Shown here piece by piece: positions 27,701 to 39,830 of a stretch of 64,000 nt of DNA. The stretch spans positions 22,461,001-22,525,000 of the forward strand of contig NC_092238.1 of assembly GCF_036320965.1 (NCBI RefSeq), given 5' to 3'. The position numbers and the translations under genes were made by a program. Position 1 is the stretch's first letter. Every line of letters starts with the position of its first letter. The notes below the pieces were generated by a model that saw only the letters and a list, made by a program, of their open reading frames with translations, searched no databases and was not told the DNA's origin. Source of the stretch: Panulirus ornatus. Lineage: Eukaryota; Arthropoda; Malacostraca; Decapoda; Palinuridae.

Positions 27701-30560
27701 GACAGCCAGGGTCAGAGTAAGACAGCCATGGTCAGAGTAAGAAGCCAGGGTTAGAGTAAGACAGTCAGGGTCTGAGTAAGACAGCCAAGGTCAGAGTAAG
27801 ACAACCAGGGTCAGGGTAAGATATCCAGGGTCAGAGTAAGACAGCCAGGGTCAGGGTAAGACAGCCAGGGTCAGAGTAAGACAGCCATGGTCAGGGTAAG
27901 ACACCCAGGGTCAGGATAAGACAATCAGGGTCAGAGTAAGACAGCCAGGGTCAGGGTAAGACAACCAGGGTCTGAGTAAGACAGCCAGAGTCAGAGTAAG
28001 ACAGCCAGGGTCAGGGTAAGACAACCAGGGTCAGGGTAAGACAGCCAGGGTCAGAGTAAGACAGCCAGGGTCAGAGTAAGACAGCCAGGGTCAGGGTAAG
28101 ACAACCAGGGTCTGAGTAAGACATTCAGGGTCAAAGTAAGACAGCCAGGGTCAGGGTAAGACAGTCAGGGTCAAGGTAAGACATCCAGGGTCTGAGTAAG
28201 ACAAACAGGGTCAGGATAAGACAGTCAGGGTCAGAGTAAGACAGCCAGAGTCAGAATAAGACAGTCAGGGTCTGAGTAAGGCAGCCAGGGTCAGGATAAG
28301 ACAGCCAGGGTCACGGTAAGACAGCCATGGTCAGAGTAAGACAGCCAGGGTCAGGATAAGACAACCAGGGGCAGGATAAGACAGCCAGGATCAGCGTAAG
28401 ACATCCAAGGTCAGAGTAAGACATCCAAGGTCAGAGTAAGACATCCAAGGTCAGAGTAAGACAGCCAGGGTCAGGATAAGACAGCCAGGGTCAGAGTAAG
28501 ACATCCAAGGTCAGAGTAAGACAGCCAGGGTCAGGATAAGACAACAAGGGGCAGGATAAGACAGCCAGGATCAGCGTAAGACATCCAAGATCAGAGTAAG
28601 ACATCCAAGGTCAGAGTAAGACATCCAAGGTCAGAGTAAGACAGCCAGGGTCAGGATAAGACAGCCAGGGTCAGAGTAAGACATCCAAGGTCAGAGTAAG
28701 ACAGCCAGGGTCAGGATAAGACAACCAGGGGCAGGATAAGGCAGCCAGGATCAGAGTAAGACATCCAAGGTCAGAGTAAGACACCCAGGGTCAGGATAAG
28801 ACAACCAGGGGCAGGATAAGACAACCAGAAGCAGGATAAGACAGCCAGGGTCAGAGTAAGACATCCAGGGTCAGAGTAAGACATCCAAGGTCAGAGTAAG
28901 ACAGCCAGGGTCAGGATAAGACATCCAGGGTCAGAGTAAGACATCCAAGGTCAGAGTAAGACAGCTAGGATCAGAGTAAGACATCCAAGGTCAGAGTAAG
29001 ACAGCCAGGGTCAGGATAAGACAGTCAGGGTCAGAGTAAGACACCCAGGGTCATAGTAAGACATCCAAGGTCAGAGTAGGACAGCAAGGGTCAGGATAAG
29101 ACACCCAGGGTCGGAGTAAGACAGCCAGCGTCAGAGTAAGACAGTCAGGGTCAGGGTAAGACAGCCAGGGTCAGAGTAAGACAGCCAGGGTCACGGTAAG
29201 ACAGCCAGGGTCAGAGTAAGACAGCCAGGGTCACGGTAAGACAGCCAGGGTCATGGTAAGACAACCAGGGTCAAAGTACGACATCCTAGGTCAGAGTAAG
29301 ACAGCCAAGATCAAAGTGAGACAGCCAGGTTCAGTGTATGACAGCCAGGGTCAGGATAAGACAGCCAAGGTCAGAGTAAGACAGCATGGGTCAGGGTAAG
29401 ACAGCCAAGGTCAGAGTAAGTCAGCGAGGGTCAGAGAAAGGTAGTGAGGATCAGAATTAGACAGGCAAAGTCGGATTAAGACAGCCAGGGTCGGGATAAG
29501 ACAGCCAGAGTCAGGGTAAAACAGCCAGGGTTAGGTAAGACAGCCAGGGTCAGGGTAAGAAAGCCAAGGTCAGGGTAATACAGCCAGAGACAGGATAAGA
29601 CAGCCAGGGTCAGGATAAGACAGCCAGGGTCAGGGTAAGACAGCCTGGGACAGGGTAAGGTAACCAGTGTCAGGGTAAGATACCCTGGGTCAGGGTAAGG
29701 TAGCCAGGGTCAAGGTAAGACAGCCAGAGTCAGGTTAAGACAGCCAGGGTCAGGTTTATACAGCCATGGTCAGAGGAATACAGCCAGGGTTAGAGGAAGA
29801 CAGCCATGGTCAGGTTAAGACAGCCAGGGTCAGGGTAAGACTGCCATGGTCAGGGTAAGACAGCCATGGTCAGGTTAAGACAGCCAGGGTCAGGGTAAGA
29901 CTGCCATGGTCAGGGTAAGACAGCTTGGATCAGGGTAAGGTAACCAGAGTCAAGGTAAGACAGCCAAGGTCAAGATAAGCCAGCCAGGGTCAGGTTAAGA
30001 CAGCCAGGGTCAGGGTAATACAGCCAGGGTTAGGTAAGACAGGCAGGGGCAGGGTAAGAAAGCCAGTGTCAGGGTAATACAGCCAGAGTCAGGATAAGAC
30101 AGCCAAGGTCAGGGTAAGACAGCCTGGGACAGGGTAAGGTAGCCAGGGTCAGGGTAAGATACCCTGGGCCAGGGTAAGGTAGCCAGAGTCAAGGTAAGAC
30201 AACCAGGATCAGATTAAGACAGCCAGGGCCAGGTTTCAACAGCCAGGGTCAGGTTTAGACAGCCAGGGTAAGAGGAATGCAGCCAGGGTCAGAGTAAGAC
30301 AGCCAGGTTTAATTTAAGACAGCCAGAGTCAGAGGAAGACAGCCAGGGTCAGGGTAAGACAGCCAGGGTCAGGGTAGGACAGCCAGGGTCAGAGTAAAGC
30401 AGCCAGGGTCAGAATAAGACAGCCATGGTCAGGGTAAGACAGGTAGGGTCAGGATAAGACAGCCAGGGTCAGGGTAAGACAGCCAGGGTAAGAATAAGAC
30501 AGCCAATATCAGAGTAAGACAGCCAGGGTCAGGATACGACAGCCAGGGTCAGGGTAAGAC
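24760..30560. repeat. 20-bp purine-rich minisatellite array with GTAAG cores
   Basis: About 290 copies of a 20-bp unit, taagacagccagggtcagag, starting about 145 bp after the exon 1 donor. Nearly every junction reads AGAGTAAGAC, AGGGTAAGAC or AGGATAAGAC, so GTAAGA donor-like hexamers recur every 20 bp. Over about 27780-29500 the period holds at exactly 20 with no indel. A 180-bp (nine-monomer) higher-order unit is visible at 28381, 28561 and 28741. The plus strand is strongly purine-rich. Confidence 0.96.
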
Positions 30561-30571
30561 GCTAACCGAGT

Positions 30572-33500
30572 GTAAGATAGCTTCGGGAAGGGCAAGGCAA
30601 GGGAGAGATATCATGGCTGAGAGTAAGATAGCTTAGGGAAGGGCAAGGTAAGGGAGACATATCATGGCTGAGAGTAAGATAGCTCAGGGAAGGGTAAGGT
30701 AAGGGAGAGATATCATGGCTAAGAGTAAGATGGCTTCGGGAATGGTAAGGTAAGGGAGAGATGTCATGGCTGAGAGTAAGATAGCTTAGGGAAGGGCAAG
30801 GTAAGGGAGAGATATCATGGCTGAGAGTAAGATAGCTCAGGGAAGGGTAAGGTAAGGGAGAGATATCATGGCTAAGAGAAAGATGGCTTCAGGAAGGGTA
30901 AGGTAAGGGAGAGATATCATGGCTGAGAGTAAGATAGCTTAGGGAAGGGCAAGGTAAGGGAGAGATATCATGGCTGAGAGTAAGATAGCTCAGGGAAGGG
31001 TAAGGTAAGGGAGAGATATCATGGCTAAGAGTAAGATGGCTTCGGGAAGGGTAAGGTAAGGGAGAGATATCATGGCTGAGAGTAAGATAGCTTAGGGAAG
31101 GGTAAGGTAAGGGAAAGATATCATGGCTGAGAGTAAGATAGCTTAGGGAAGGGTAAGGTAAGAGAGAGATATCATGGCTGAGAGTAAGATAGCTTAGGGA
31201 AGGGTAAGGTAAGGGAGAGATATCACGGCTGGGAGTAAGATAGCTTAGGGAAGGGTAGGATAAAGGAGAGATATCATGGCTGAGAGTAAGATAGCTTAGG
31301 GAAGGGTAAGGTAAGGGAGAGATATCACGGCTGGGAGTAAGATAGGTTCGGGAAGGGTAAGATAAGGGAGAGATATCATGGCTTGGAGTAATATGGCTTC
31401 GAGAAGGGTAAGGTAAGGGAGAGCTACCATGGCTAAGAGTAAGATAGCTTCGGGAAGGATAAGGTAAGAGAGATATATCATGTCTGAGAATAAGATAGCT
31501 ATGGGAAGATAAGGGAGAGATATCATGACTGAGTAAGATAGCTTCGACAAGGGTATGGTAAGGGAGAGATATCATGGCTGAGAGTAAGATAGCTTAGGGA
31601 AGGGCAAGGTAAGGGAGAGGTATCATGGCTGAGAGTAAGATAGCTTAGGGAAGGGTAAGATAAGGGAGAGATATCATGGCTTCGAGTAATATGGCTTCGA
31701 GAAGGGTAAGGTAAGGGAGAGATATCATGGCTGAGGGTAAGATAACTTAGGAAAGGGTAAGGTAAGGGAGAGATATCATGGCTGAGAGTAAGATAACTTA
31801 GGGAAGGGTAAGGTAAGGGAGAGATATCATGGCTGGGAGTAAGATGGCTTCGGGAAGGGTAAGGTGAGGGAGAGATATCATGGCTGGGAGTAAGATGGCT
31901 TCAGGAAGGGTAAGGTAAGGGAGAGAAATCATGGCTTCGGGAAGGGTAAGGTAAGGGAGAGAAATCATGGCTGAGAGTAAGATGGCTTCGGGAAGAGTAA
32001 GGTAAGGGAGAGATATCATGGCTGAGAGTAAGATAGCTTAGGGAAGGGTGAGATAGGAGAGAGATATCATGGCTTTGAGTAAGACAGCTTCGGGAAGGGT
32101 AAAATAAGAGAGAGATATTATGGCTAAGAGTAAGATAGCTTCGGGAAGAATAAGATAAGGGAGAGATATCATGGCTGAGAGTTAGATAGCTATGGGAAGG
32201 TAAGGGAGAGATATCATGACAGTAAGATAGCTTAGGAAAGGGTAAGGTAAGAGAGAGATATCATGGCTGAGAGTAAGATAGCTTAGGGAAGGGCAAGGTA
32301 AGGGAGAGGTATCATGGCTGAGAGTAAGATAGCTCAGGGAAGGGTAAGATAAGGGAGAGATATCATGGCTGGGAATAAGATGTCTTCGGGAAGGGTAAAG
32401 TAAGGGAGAGATATCATGGCTAGAGTAAGATAGCTTCGGGAATGGCAAGGTAAGGGAGAGATATCATGGCTGAGAGTAAGATGGCTTCGGGAAGAGTAAG
32501 GTAAGGGAGAGACATCGTGGCTGAGAGTAAGATAGCTTAGGGAAGGGCAAGGGAAGGGAAAGATATCATGGCTGAGAGTAAGATAGCTTAGGGAAGGGCA
32601 AGGTAATGGAGAGATATCATGGCTGAGAGTAAGATAGCTTAGGGAAGGGCAAGGTAAGGGAGAGATATGATAACTGAGCGTAAGATAGCTTAGGGAAAGT
32701 TAAGGTAAGGGAGAGATATCATAGCTGAGAGTAAGATGGCTTCATGAAGGGTAAGGTAAGAGAGATATATCATGGCTTAGAGTAAGATATGGAAGGGTAA
32801 GGTAAGGGAGAGATATCAATGGCTGAGAGTGAGATGGCTCCGGAAAGGTAAGGTAAGGGAGAGATATCATGGATGAGAGTAAGATAGCTTAGGGAAGGTA
32901 AGGGAGAGATATGACTGAATAAGATAGTTTAGGGAAGGGCAAGGTAAGGTAGAGATGTCATAGCTGAGAATAAGATGGCTTCGGGAAGGGTAAGATAAGG
33001 GAGAGATATCATGGCTGAGAGTAAGATAGCTTTGGGAATTGAAAGATAAGGGAGAGCCATCATGGTTGAGAGTAAGATAGCTTAGGGTGGGCAAGGTAGG
33101 GGAAAGATATCATGGCTGAGAGTAAGGTGGCTTAGGGAAAGGTAAGATAAGCGAGAGATATCATGGCTGAGAGTAAGAGAGCTTCGGGAAGGATAAGGTA
33201 AGGGAGAGATATCATGGCAGAGAATAAGATAGCTTCGGGAAAGGTAAGATAAGGGAGATATATTATGGCTGAGAGTAAGATAGCTTCGGGAAGGATACGA
33301 TAAGGGAGAGATATTATGGCTGAGAGTACGATAGCTTAGGAAAGGGTAAGATGAGAGATATCATGGCTGAGAGTAAGATAGCTTAGAGAAGGTATGGGCG
33401 AGATATCATGACAGTAAGATAGCTTAGGAAAGGGTAAGATAAGGGAGAGATATCATGGCTGAGAGTAAGATAGCTTAATGAAGGATATGATAAGGGAGAG

Positions 33501-36500
33501 ATATCATGGCTGAGAGTAAGATATCTTAGGGAAAGGCTAGGTAAGGGAGAGATATAATGGCTGAGAGTAAAATGGCATATGGAATTGTAAGATAAGGGAG
33601 AGCTATCATGGTTGAGAGTAAGATAGCTTCGGAAAGGATAAGATAAGGAAGATATATCGTGGCTGAGAGTAAGATAGTTTCGGGAAGGGTAAGGTAAGGG
33701 AGAGATATCATGGCTGAGAGTAAGATAATTGGTAAGGGAAAGATATCTTGGCTGAGAGTAAGATAGCTTCGGGAATTGTAAGATAAGGGAGAGCTATCAT
33801 GATTGAGAGTTAGATAGCTTCGGAAAGGATAAGATAAGGGAGATATATCAAGGCTGAGAGTAAGATAGCTTCGGAAAGGGCAAGGTAAGGGAGAGATATC
33901 ATGGCTGAGAGTAAGATAGCTTTGGGAAGGGCAAGGTAAGGGAGAGATATCTTGGCTGAGAGTAAGATAGATTCGGGAAGGGTAAGGTAGGGGAGAGATA
34001 TCATGGCTGTGAGAAGGATATTTGGTAAGGGCAAGGTAAGGGCTGAGAGTAAGATAGCTTAGGGAAGGGTAAGGTAAGGGAGAGATATCATGGCTGAGAG
34101 TAAGATGGCTTCGGGAAGGGTAAGGTAAGGGAGAGATATCATGGCTGTGAGAAGGATATTTGGTAAGGGCAAGGTAAGGGCTGAGAGTAAGATAGCTTAG
34201 GGAAGAGTAAGGTAAGGGAGAGATATCATGGCTGAGAGTAAGATGGCTTCGGGAAGGGTAAGGTAAGGGAGAGATATCATGGCTAAGAGAAAGATGGCTT
34301 CAGGAAGGGTAAGGTAAGGGCTGAGAGGAAGATAGCTTAGGGAAGGGTAAGGTAAGGGAGATATATCATGGCTGAGAGGAAGATAGCTTCGGGAAGGGTA
34401 AGGGAGAGATATCATGGCTGAGAGGAAGATAGCTTCGGGAAGGGTAAGGTAAGGGAGAGATATCTTGGCTGAGAGTAAGATAGCTTCGGGAAGGGTAAGG
34501 TAAGGGAGAGATATCATGGCTGAGAGGAAGAGAGCTTCGGGAAGGGTAAGGTAAGGGAGAGATATCTTGGCTGAGAGGAAGATAGCTTCGGGAAGGGCAA
34601 GGTAAGGGAGAGATATCATGGCTGAGTGTAAGATGGCTTACTGAAGGGTAAGGTAAGGGAGAGATATCATGGCTGAGAGTAAGATAGCATAGGGAATTGT
34701 AAGATAAGGGAGAGCTATCATTGTTGAGAGTAAGATAGCTTCGGAAAGGATAAGATAAAGGAGATATATCATGGCTGAGAGTAAGATAGCTTCGGAAAGG
34801 GTAAGGTAAGGGAGAGATATCATGGCTGAGAGTAAGATAGCTTTGGGACAAGGTAAGGGAGAGATATCTTGGCTGATAGTAAGATAGCTTCGGAAAGAGT
34901 AAGGTAAGGGAGAGATATCATGGCTGAGAGTAAGATATTTGGTGAGGGCAAGGTAAGGGAGAGATATCTTGGCTGAGAGTAAGATAGCTTAAGGAAGGGT
35001 AAGGTAAGCAAGAGATATCATGGCTGAGAGGAAGATAGCTTCGGGAAGGGCAAGGTAAGGGAAAGATATCATGTCTGAGTGTAAGATTTCTTACTGAAGG
35101 GTGAGGTAAGGGAGAGATATCATGGCTGAGAGGAAGATAGCTTCGGGAATTGTAAAATAAGGGAGAGCTATCATGGTTGAGAGTAAGATAGCTTCGGAAA
35201 GGATAAGATAAGGGAGATATATCATGGCTGAGAGTAAGATAGCTTCGGAAAGGGTAAGGTAAGGGAGAGATATCATGGCTAAGAGTAAGACAGCTTTGGG
35301 AAGGGCAAGGTAAGGGAGAGATATCTTGGCTGAGAGTAAGATAGCTTAGGGAAGGGTAAGGTAAGGGAGAGATATCATGGCTGAGAGTAAGATATTTGGT
35401 AGGGGCAAGGTAAGGGAGAGATATCTTGGCTGAGAGTAAGATAGCTTAGGGAAGGGTAAGGTAAGGGAGAGATATCATGGCTGAGAGGAAGATAGCTTCG
35501 GGAATGGCAAGGTAAGTGAGAGATATCTTGGCTGAGAGTAAGATACCATAGGGAAGGATAAGGTAAGGGATAGATATCTTGGCTGAGAGTAAGATAGCTT
35601 AGGGATGGGTAAGGTAAGGGAGAGATATCATGGCTAAAAGTAAGGTAGCTTAGGGAAGGGCAAGGTAAGGGAGAGATATCATGGCTGAGAGTAAGATGGC
35701 TTACTGAAGGGCAAGGTAAGGGAGAGATGTCTTGGCTGAGTAATATAGCTTAGGGAAGGGTAAGGTAAGGGAGAGATATCCTGGCTGAGAGTAAGATAGC
35801 TCAGGGAAGGGTAAGGTAAGGGAGAGATATCATGGCTGAGAGTAAGATGGCTTCGGGAAGGGCAAGGTAAGGGAGAGATATCTTGGCTGAGAGTAAGATA
35901 GCTTAGGGAAGGGTAAGGTAAAGGAGAGATATCATGGCTGAGAGTAAGATAGCTCAGGGAAGGGTAAGGTAAGGGAGAGATATAATGGCTGAGAGGAAGA
36001 TAGCTTCGGGAAGGGCAAGGTAAGGGAGAGATATCTTGGCTGAGAGTAAGATAGCTTAGGGAAGGGTAAGGTAAGAGAGAGATATCATGGCTGAAAGTAA
36101 GGTAGCTTAGGGAAGGGCAAGGTAAGGGAGAGATATCATGGCTGAGAGTAAGATGGCTTACTGAAGGGCAAGGTAAGGGAGAGATGTCTAGGCTGAGAGT
36201 AATATAGCTTAGAGAAGGGTAAGGTAAGGGAGAGATATCATGGCTGAGAGTAAGATAGCTCAGGGAAGGGTAAGGTAAGGGAGAGATATCATGGCTGAGA
36301 GTAAGATGGCTTCGGGAAGGGCAAGGTAAGGGAGAGATATCATGGCTGAGAGTAAGATAGCTTAGGGAAGGGCAAGGTAAGGGAGAGATATCATGGCTGA
36401 GAGTAAGATAGCTTAGGGAAGGGTAAGGTAAGGGAGAGATATCATGGCTGAGAGTAAGATAGCTCAGGGAAGGGTAAGGTAAGGGAGAGATATCATGGCT

Positions 36501-36870
36501 GAGAGGAAGATAGCTTAGGGAAGGGCAAGGTAAGGGAGAGATATCTTGGCTGAGAGTAAGATAGCTTAGGGAAGGGTAAGGTAAGAGAGAGATATCATGG
36601 CTGAAAGTAAGGTAGCTTAGGGAAGGGCAAGGTAAGGGAGAGATATCATGGCTGAGAGTAAGATAGCTCAGGGAAGGGTAAGGTAAGGGAGAGATATCAT
36701 GGCTGAGAGTAAGATAGCTCAGGGAAGGGTTAGGTAAGGGAGAGATATCTTGGCTGAGAGTAAGATGGCTTCGGGAAGGGTAAGGTAAGGGAGAGATATC
36801 TTGGCTGAGAGTAAGATAGCTTAGGGAAGGGTAAGATAAAGGAGAGATATCATGGCCTCAGGAAGGGTTA
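30572..36870. repeat. 51-bp purine-rich minisatellite array
   Basis: About 123 copies of a 51-bp unit containing gagatatcatggctgagag, then agtaagatagctt and ggaagggtaaggtaag. Each unit carries GAGTAAGA and the doubled GGGTAAGGTAAGG, which look like 5' splice sites. Multi-monomer units are re-amplified: the variant 'gaaagtaaggtagctt' recurs near 35632, 36093 and 36603, that is at spacings of about 9 and 10 monomers. The minus strand has open MISLPYLTLPEAILLSA-type frames only because 51 is divisible by 3. Confidence 0.96.
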
Positions 36871-36894
36871 GACATCGTAGAATACTGACAGAAT

Positions 36895-39240
36895 TGCATG
36901 ACTCAAAGTAAGCCAGCTTGTGTCAAAGTAAGCCTGCCAGTGGTTTTGTATGAAAGCTTGTCTCAAGGGAAGTCAGTTTGTGTCAAGATAAGCTTGCTTT
37001 TATAGAGCTAAAGTAGCTTGTATCAAGGTTAGCTCCCTTGGGTTAAAAGAAGCCAGTTTTTGTCAAGATTAGCTAGTTTGTGTCAAGGGAAGCCAGGTTG
37101 AGTCAAGGTAAGCTAGTTTGTGTAAAGGGAAGCTAGCTTGTCTGGAGGTAAGCTAAGCTTGTATCAAGGGAAGCCAGCTTGTGTGGAGGTTAGTTTGTGT
37201 CAAGGTAAGCTTGTTTGCATCAAGGTCAGCCAGTTTGTGTGGAGGTTAGTTTGTGTCAAGGCAAGCCAACTTTTGTCAAGGTAAGCTAATTTGTGTCAGT
37301 TTAAGCCAGTTTGTGTGGAGATATGCTAATTTGTGTCAGTTTAAGCCAGTTTGTGTGGAGATAAGCTAATTTGTGTCAAAGTAAGCCAGTTTGTGTGGAG
37401 ATAAGCTAATTTGTGTCAAGTTAAGCCAGTTTATGTGGAGGTAAGTTAGTTTATGTCAATGTAAGCTAGTTTGTGTGGAGGTAAGCTAGTTTGTGTCAAG
37501 TTAAGCCAGTTTGTGTGAAGGTAAGTTAGTTTATGTCAAGGTAAGCCAGTTTGTGTGGAGGTAAGTTAGTTTGTGTCAAGTTATGCCAGTTTGTGTGGAG
37601 GTAAGCTAGTTTGTATCAAGGTAAGCCAGTTTGTGTCAAGGTAAGCTAGTTTATGTCAAGGTAAGCCAGTTTGTGTGGAGATAAGCTAGTTTGTGTCAAG
37701 TTATGCCAGTTTGTGTGGTTTGTGTGGAGGTAAGCTAGTTTGTATCAAGGTAAGCCAGTTTGTGTCAACGTAAGCTAGTTTGTGTCAAGTTAAGCCAGTT
37801 TGTGTGGAGGTAAGCTAGTTTGTGTCAAGTTAAGCCAGTTTGTGTGGAGGTAAGCTAGTTTGTGTCAAGTTATGCCAGTTTGTGTGGTTTGTGTGGAGGT
37901 AAGCTAGTTTGTATCAAGGTAAGCCAGTTTGTGTCAAGGTCAGCTAGTTTATGTCAAGGTAAGCCAGTTTGTGTGGAGGTAAGCTAGTTTGTGTCAAGTT
38001 AAGCCAGTTTGTGTGAAGGGAAGCTAGTTTATGTCAAGTAAGCCAGTTTGTGTGGAGGTAAGCTAGTTTGTGTCAGGTTAAGCCAGTTTGTGTGAAGGGA
38101 AGGTAGTTTATGTCAAGTTAAGCCAGTTTGTGTGGAGGTAAGCTAGTTTGTGTCAAGTTAAACAAGTGTGTGTGAAGGTAAGCTAGTTTGTGTCAAGTTA
38201 AACCAGTTTGTGTGGAGGTAAGTTAGTTTGTGTCAAGTTATGCCAGTTTGTGTGGTTTGTGTGGAGGTAAGCTAGTTTGTATCAAGGTAAGCCAGTTTGT
38301 GTCAAGGTAAGCTAGTTTGTGTCAAGTTAAGCCAGTTTGTGTCAAGGTAAGCTAGTTTATGTCAAGCCAGTTTGTGTGAAGGTAAGCTATTTTGTGTCAA
38401 GTTAAGCCAGTTTGTGTGAAGGTAAGCTAGTTTGTGTCAAGGTAAGCTAGTTTGTGTCAAGGTAAGCCGGTTTGTGTGGAGGTAAGCTATTTTGTGTCAG
38501 GTTAAGCCAGTTTGTGTGAAGGTAAGCTAGTTTGTGTCAAGTTAAGCCAGTTTGTGTGAAGGGAAGCTAGTTTATGTCAAGGTAAGCCGGTTTGTGTGGA
38601 GGTAAGCTATTTTGTGTCAGGTTAAGCCAGTTTGTGTGAAGGTAAGCTAGTTTGTGTCAAGTTAAACCAGTTTGTGTGGAGGTAAGCTAGTTTGTGTCAA
38701 GTTAAGCCAGTTTGTGTGGAGGTACGCTAGTTTGTGTCAAGTTATGCCAGTTTGTGTGGTTTGTGTGGAGGTAAGCTAGTTTGTATCAAGGTAAGCCAGT
38801 TTGTGTCAAGGTCAGCTAGTTTATGTCAAGGTAAGCCACTTTGTGTGGAGGTAAGCTAGTTTGTGTCAGCTTAAACCATTTTGTGTGAAGGTAAACTAGT
38901 TTGTGTCAAGGTAAGCCAGTTTGTGTAGAGATAAGCTAATTTGTGTCAAGTTAAGCCAGTTTGTGTGGAGGTAAGCTAGTTTGTGTCAAGGTAAGCTAGT
39001 TTGTGTGGAAGTAAGCTAGTTTGTGTCAAGGTAAGCCAGTTTGTGAAGGTAAGCTAGTTTGTGCCAAGGTAAGCCAGTTTGTGTGGAGGTAAGTTAGTTC
39101 GTGTCAAGGTAAGCCAGTTTTTTTTGGAGGTAAGCTAGTATATGTCAAGGAAAGCCAGATTTTGTCAAGGGAAGCCAATTTGTGTCATGGGAAGCCAGCT
39201 TGTGTGTAGGTAAGTTAAGGTTGTGTCAAAGTTAGCCAGG
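36895..39240. repeat. 20/40-bp minisatellite array
   Basis: A 40-bp dimer is built from two related 20-bp halves, gtaagctagtttgtgtcaag and ttaagccagtttgtgtggag, in about 58 dimers. The half-unit keeps the period and the GTAAG start of the 20-bp array at 24.8-30.6 kb. An insertion 'tttgtgtggtttgtgtgg' recurs within a larger repeating block near 37705, 37875, 38245 and 38755. Confidence 0.95.
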
Positions 39241-39600
39241 TTGTCGCATTAAGGCAGCTTAGGTCATGGTTAGACGAATTTGATCATAATTAGGCAGAGT
39301 GGTTAGGGATGAGAGAGAGATGAGAATAAGATATCGTATAATTGAATTGTAGGATGATTAATTAAGGGTGAACAGGTATTTATGGTGCATTTATCTCCTA
39401 AAGATGTCTCGATTAAGGTTGTTTGGTTAATGGTTTGGGCTTTAGTCCTATTAATTGCCAAGGTGATTAAGGTCGTCCACATAAAGCCACAGCCACTTCC
39501 GGAAAACCTTATTCATGTTCATTGGATGATCATATTATACATTACCTATGATGTTTCCAATATACCTCCTTGTTATTATGTAATTTCATCACTATATATC
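39241..39600. other. Unique intronic stretch
   Basis: AT-rich single-copy sequence between two arrays. An 80-codon plus-strand frame (39382-39624) has no recognisable domain and I do not treat it as a gene. Confidence 0.7.
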
Positions 39601-39759
39601 TTTTTCTTAGTAGATCATAGGTAGGTTAAAATATCTTTTTCTCAGTAGATCTTAGCTAGGTTTATGTATCTTTTTCTCAGTAGATCTTAGCTAGGTTTAT
39701 ATATCTTTTTCTCAGTAGTCTTAGCTAGGTTTATATATCTTTTTTGCAGTAGATCTTAG

Positions 39760-39762
<3 letters not shown>
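39601..39762. repeat. 35-bp acceptor-like array, left remnant
   Basis: About four copies of the same 35-bp unit found at 51419-52112 (core tatctttttctcagtagatc). The array stops at a (TA)n tract at 39763 and resumes on the far side of the LINE cluster, so it was one array split by insertions. Confidence 0.93.

Positions 39763-39830
<68 letters not shown>
39763..39830. repeat. (TA)n microsatellite at LINE junction
   Basis: About 33 TA units joining the 35-bp array to a truncated plus-strand LINE. Confidence 0.97.

Noticed and set aside
39382..39624. 80-codon plus-strand frame with hydrophobic stretches
   Set aside because: AT-rich intron, no recognisable domain, no homology I can name; likely chance.
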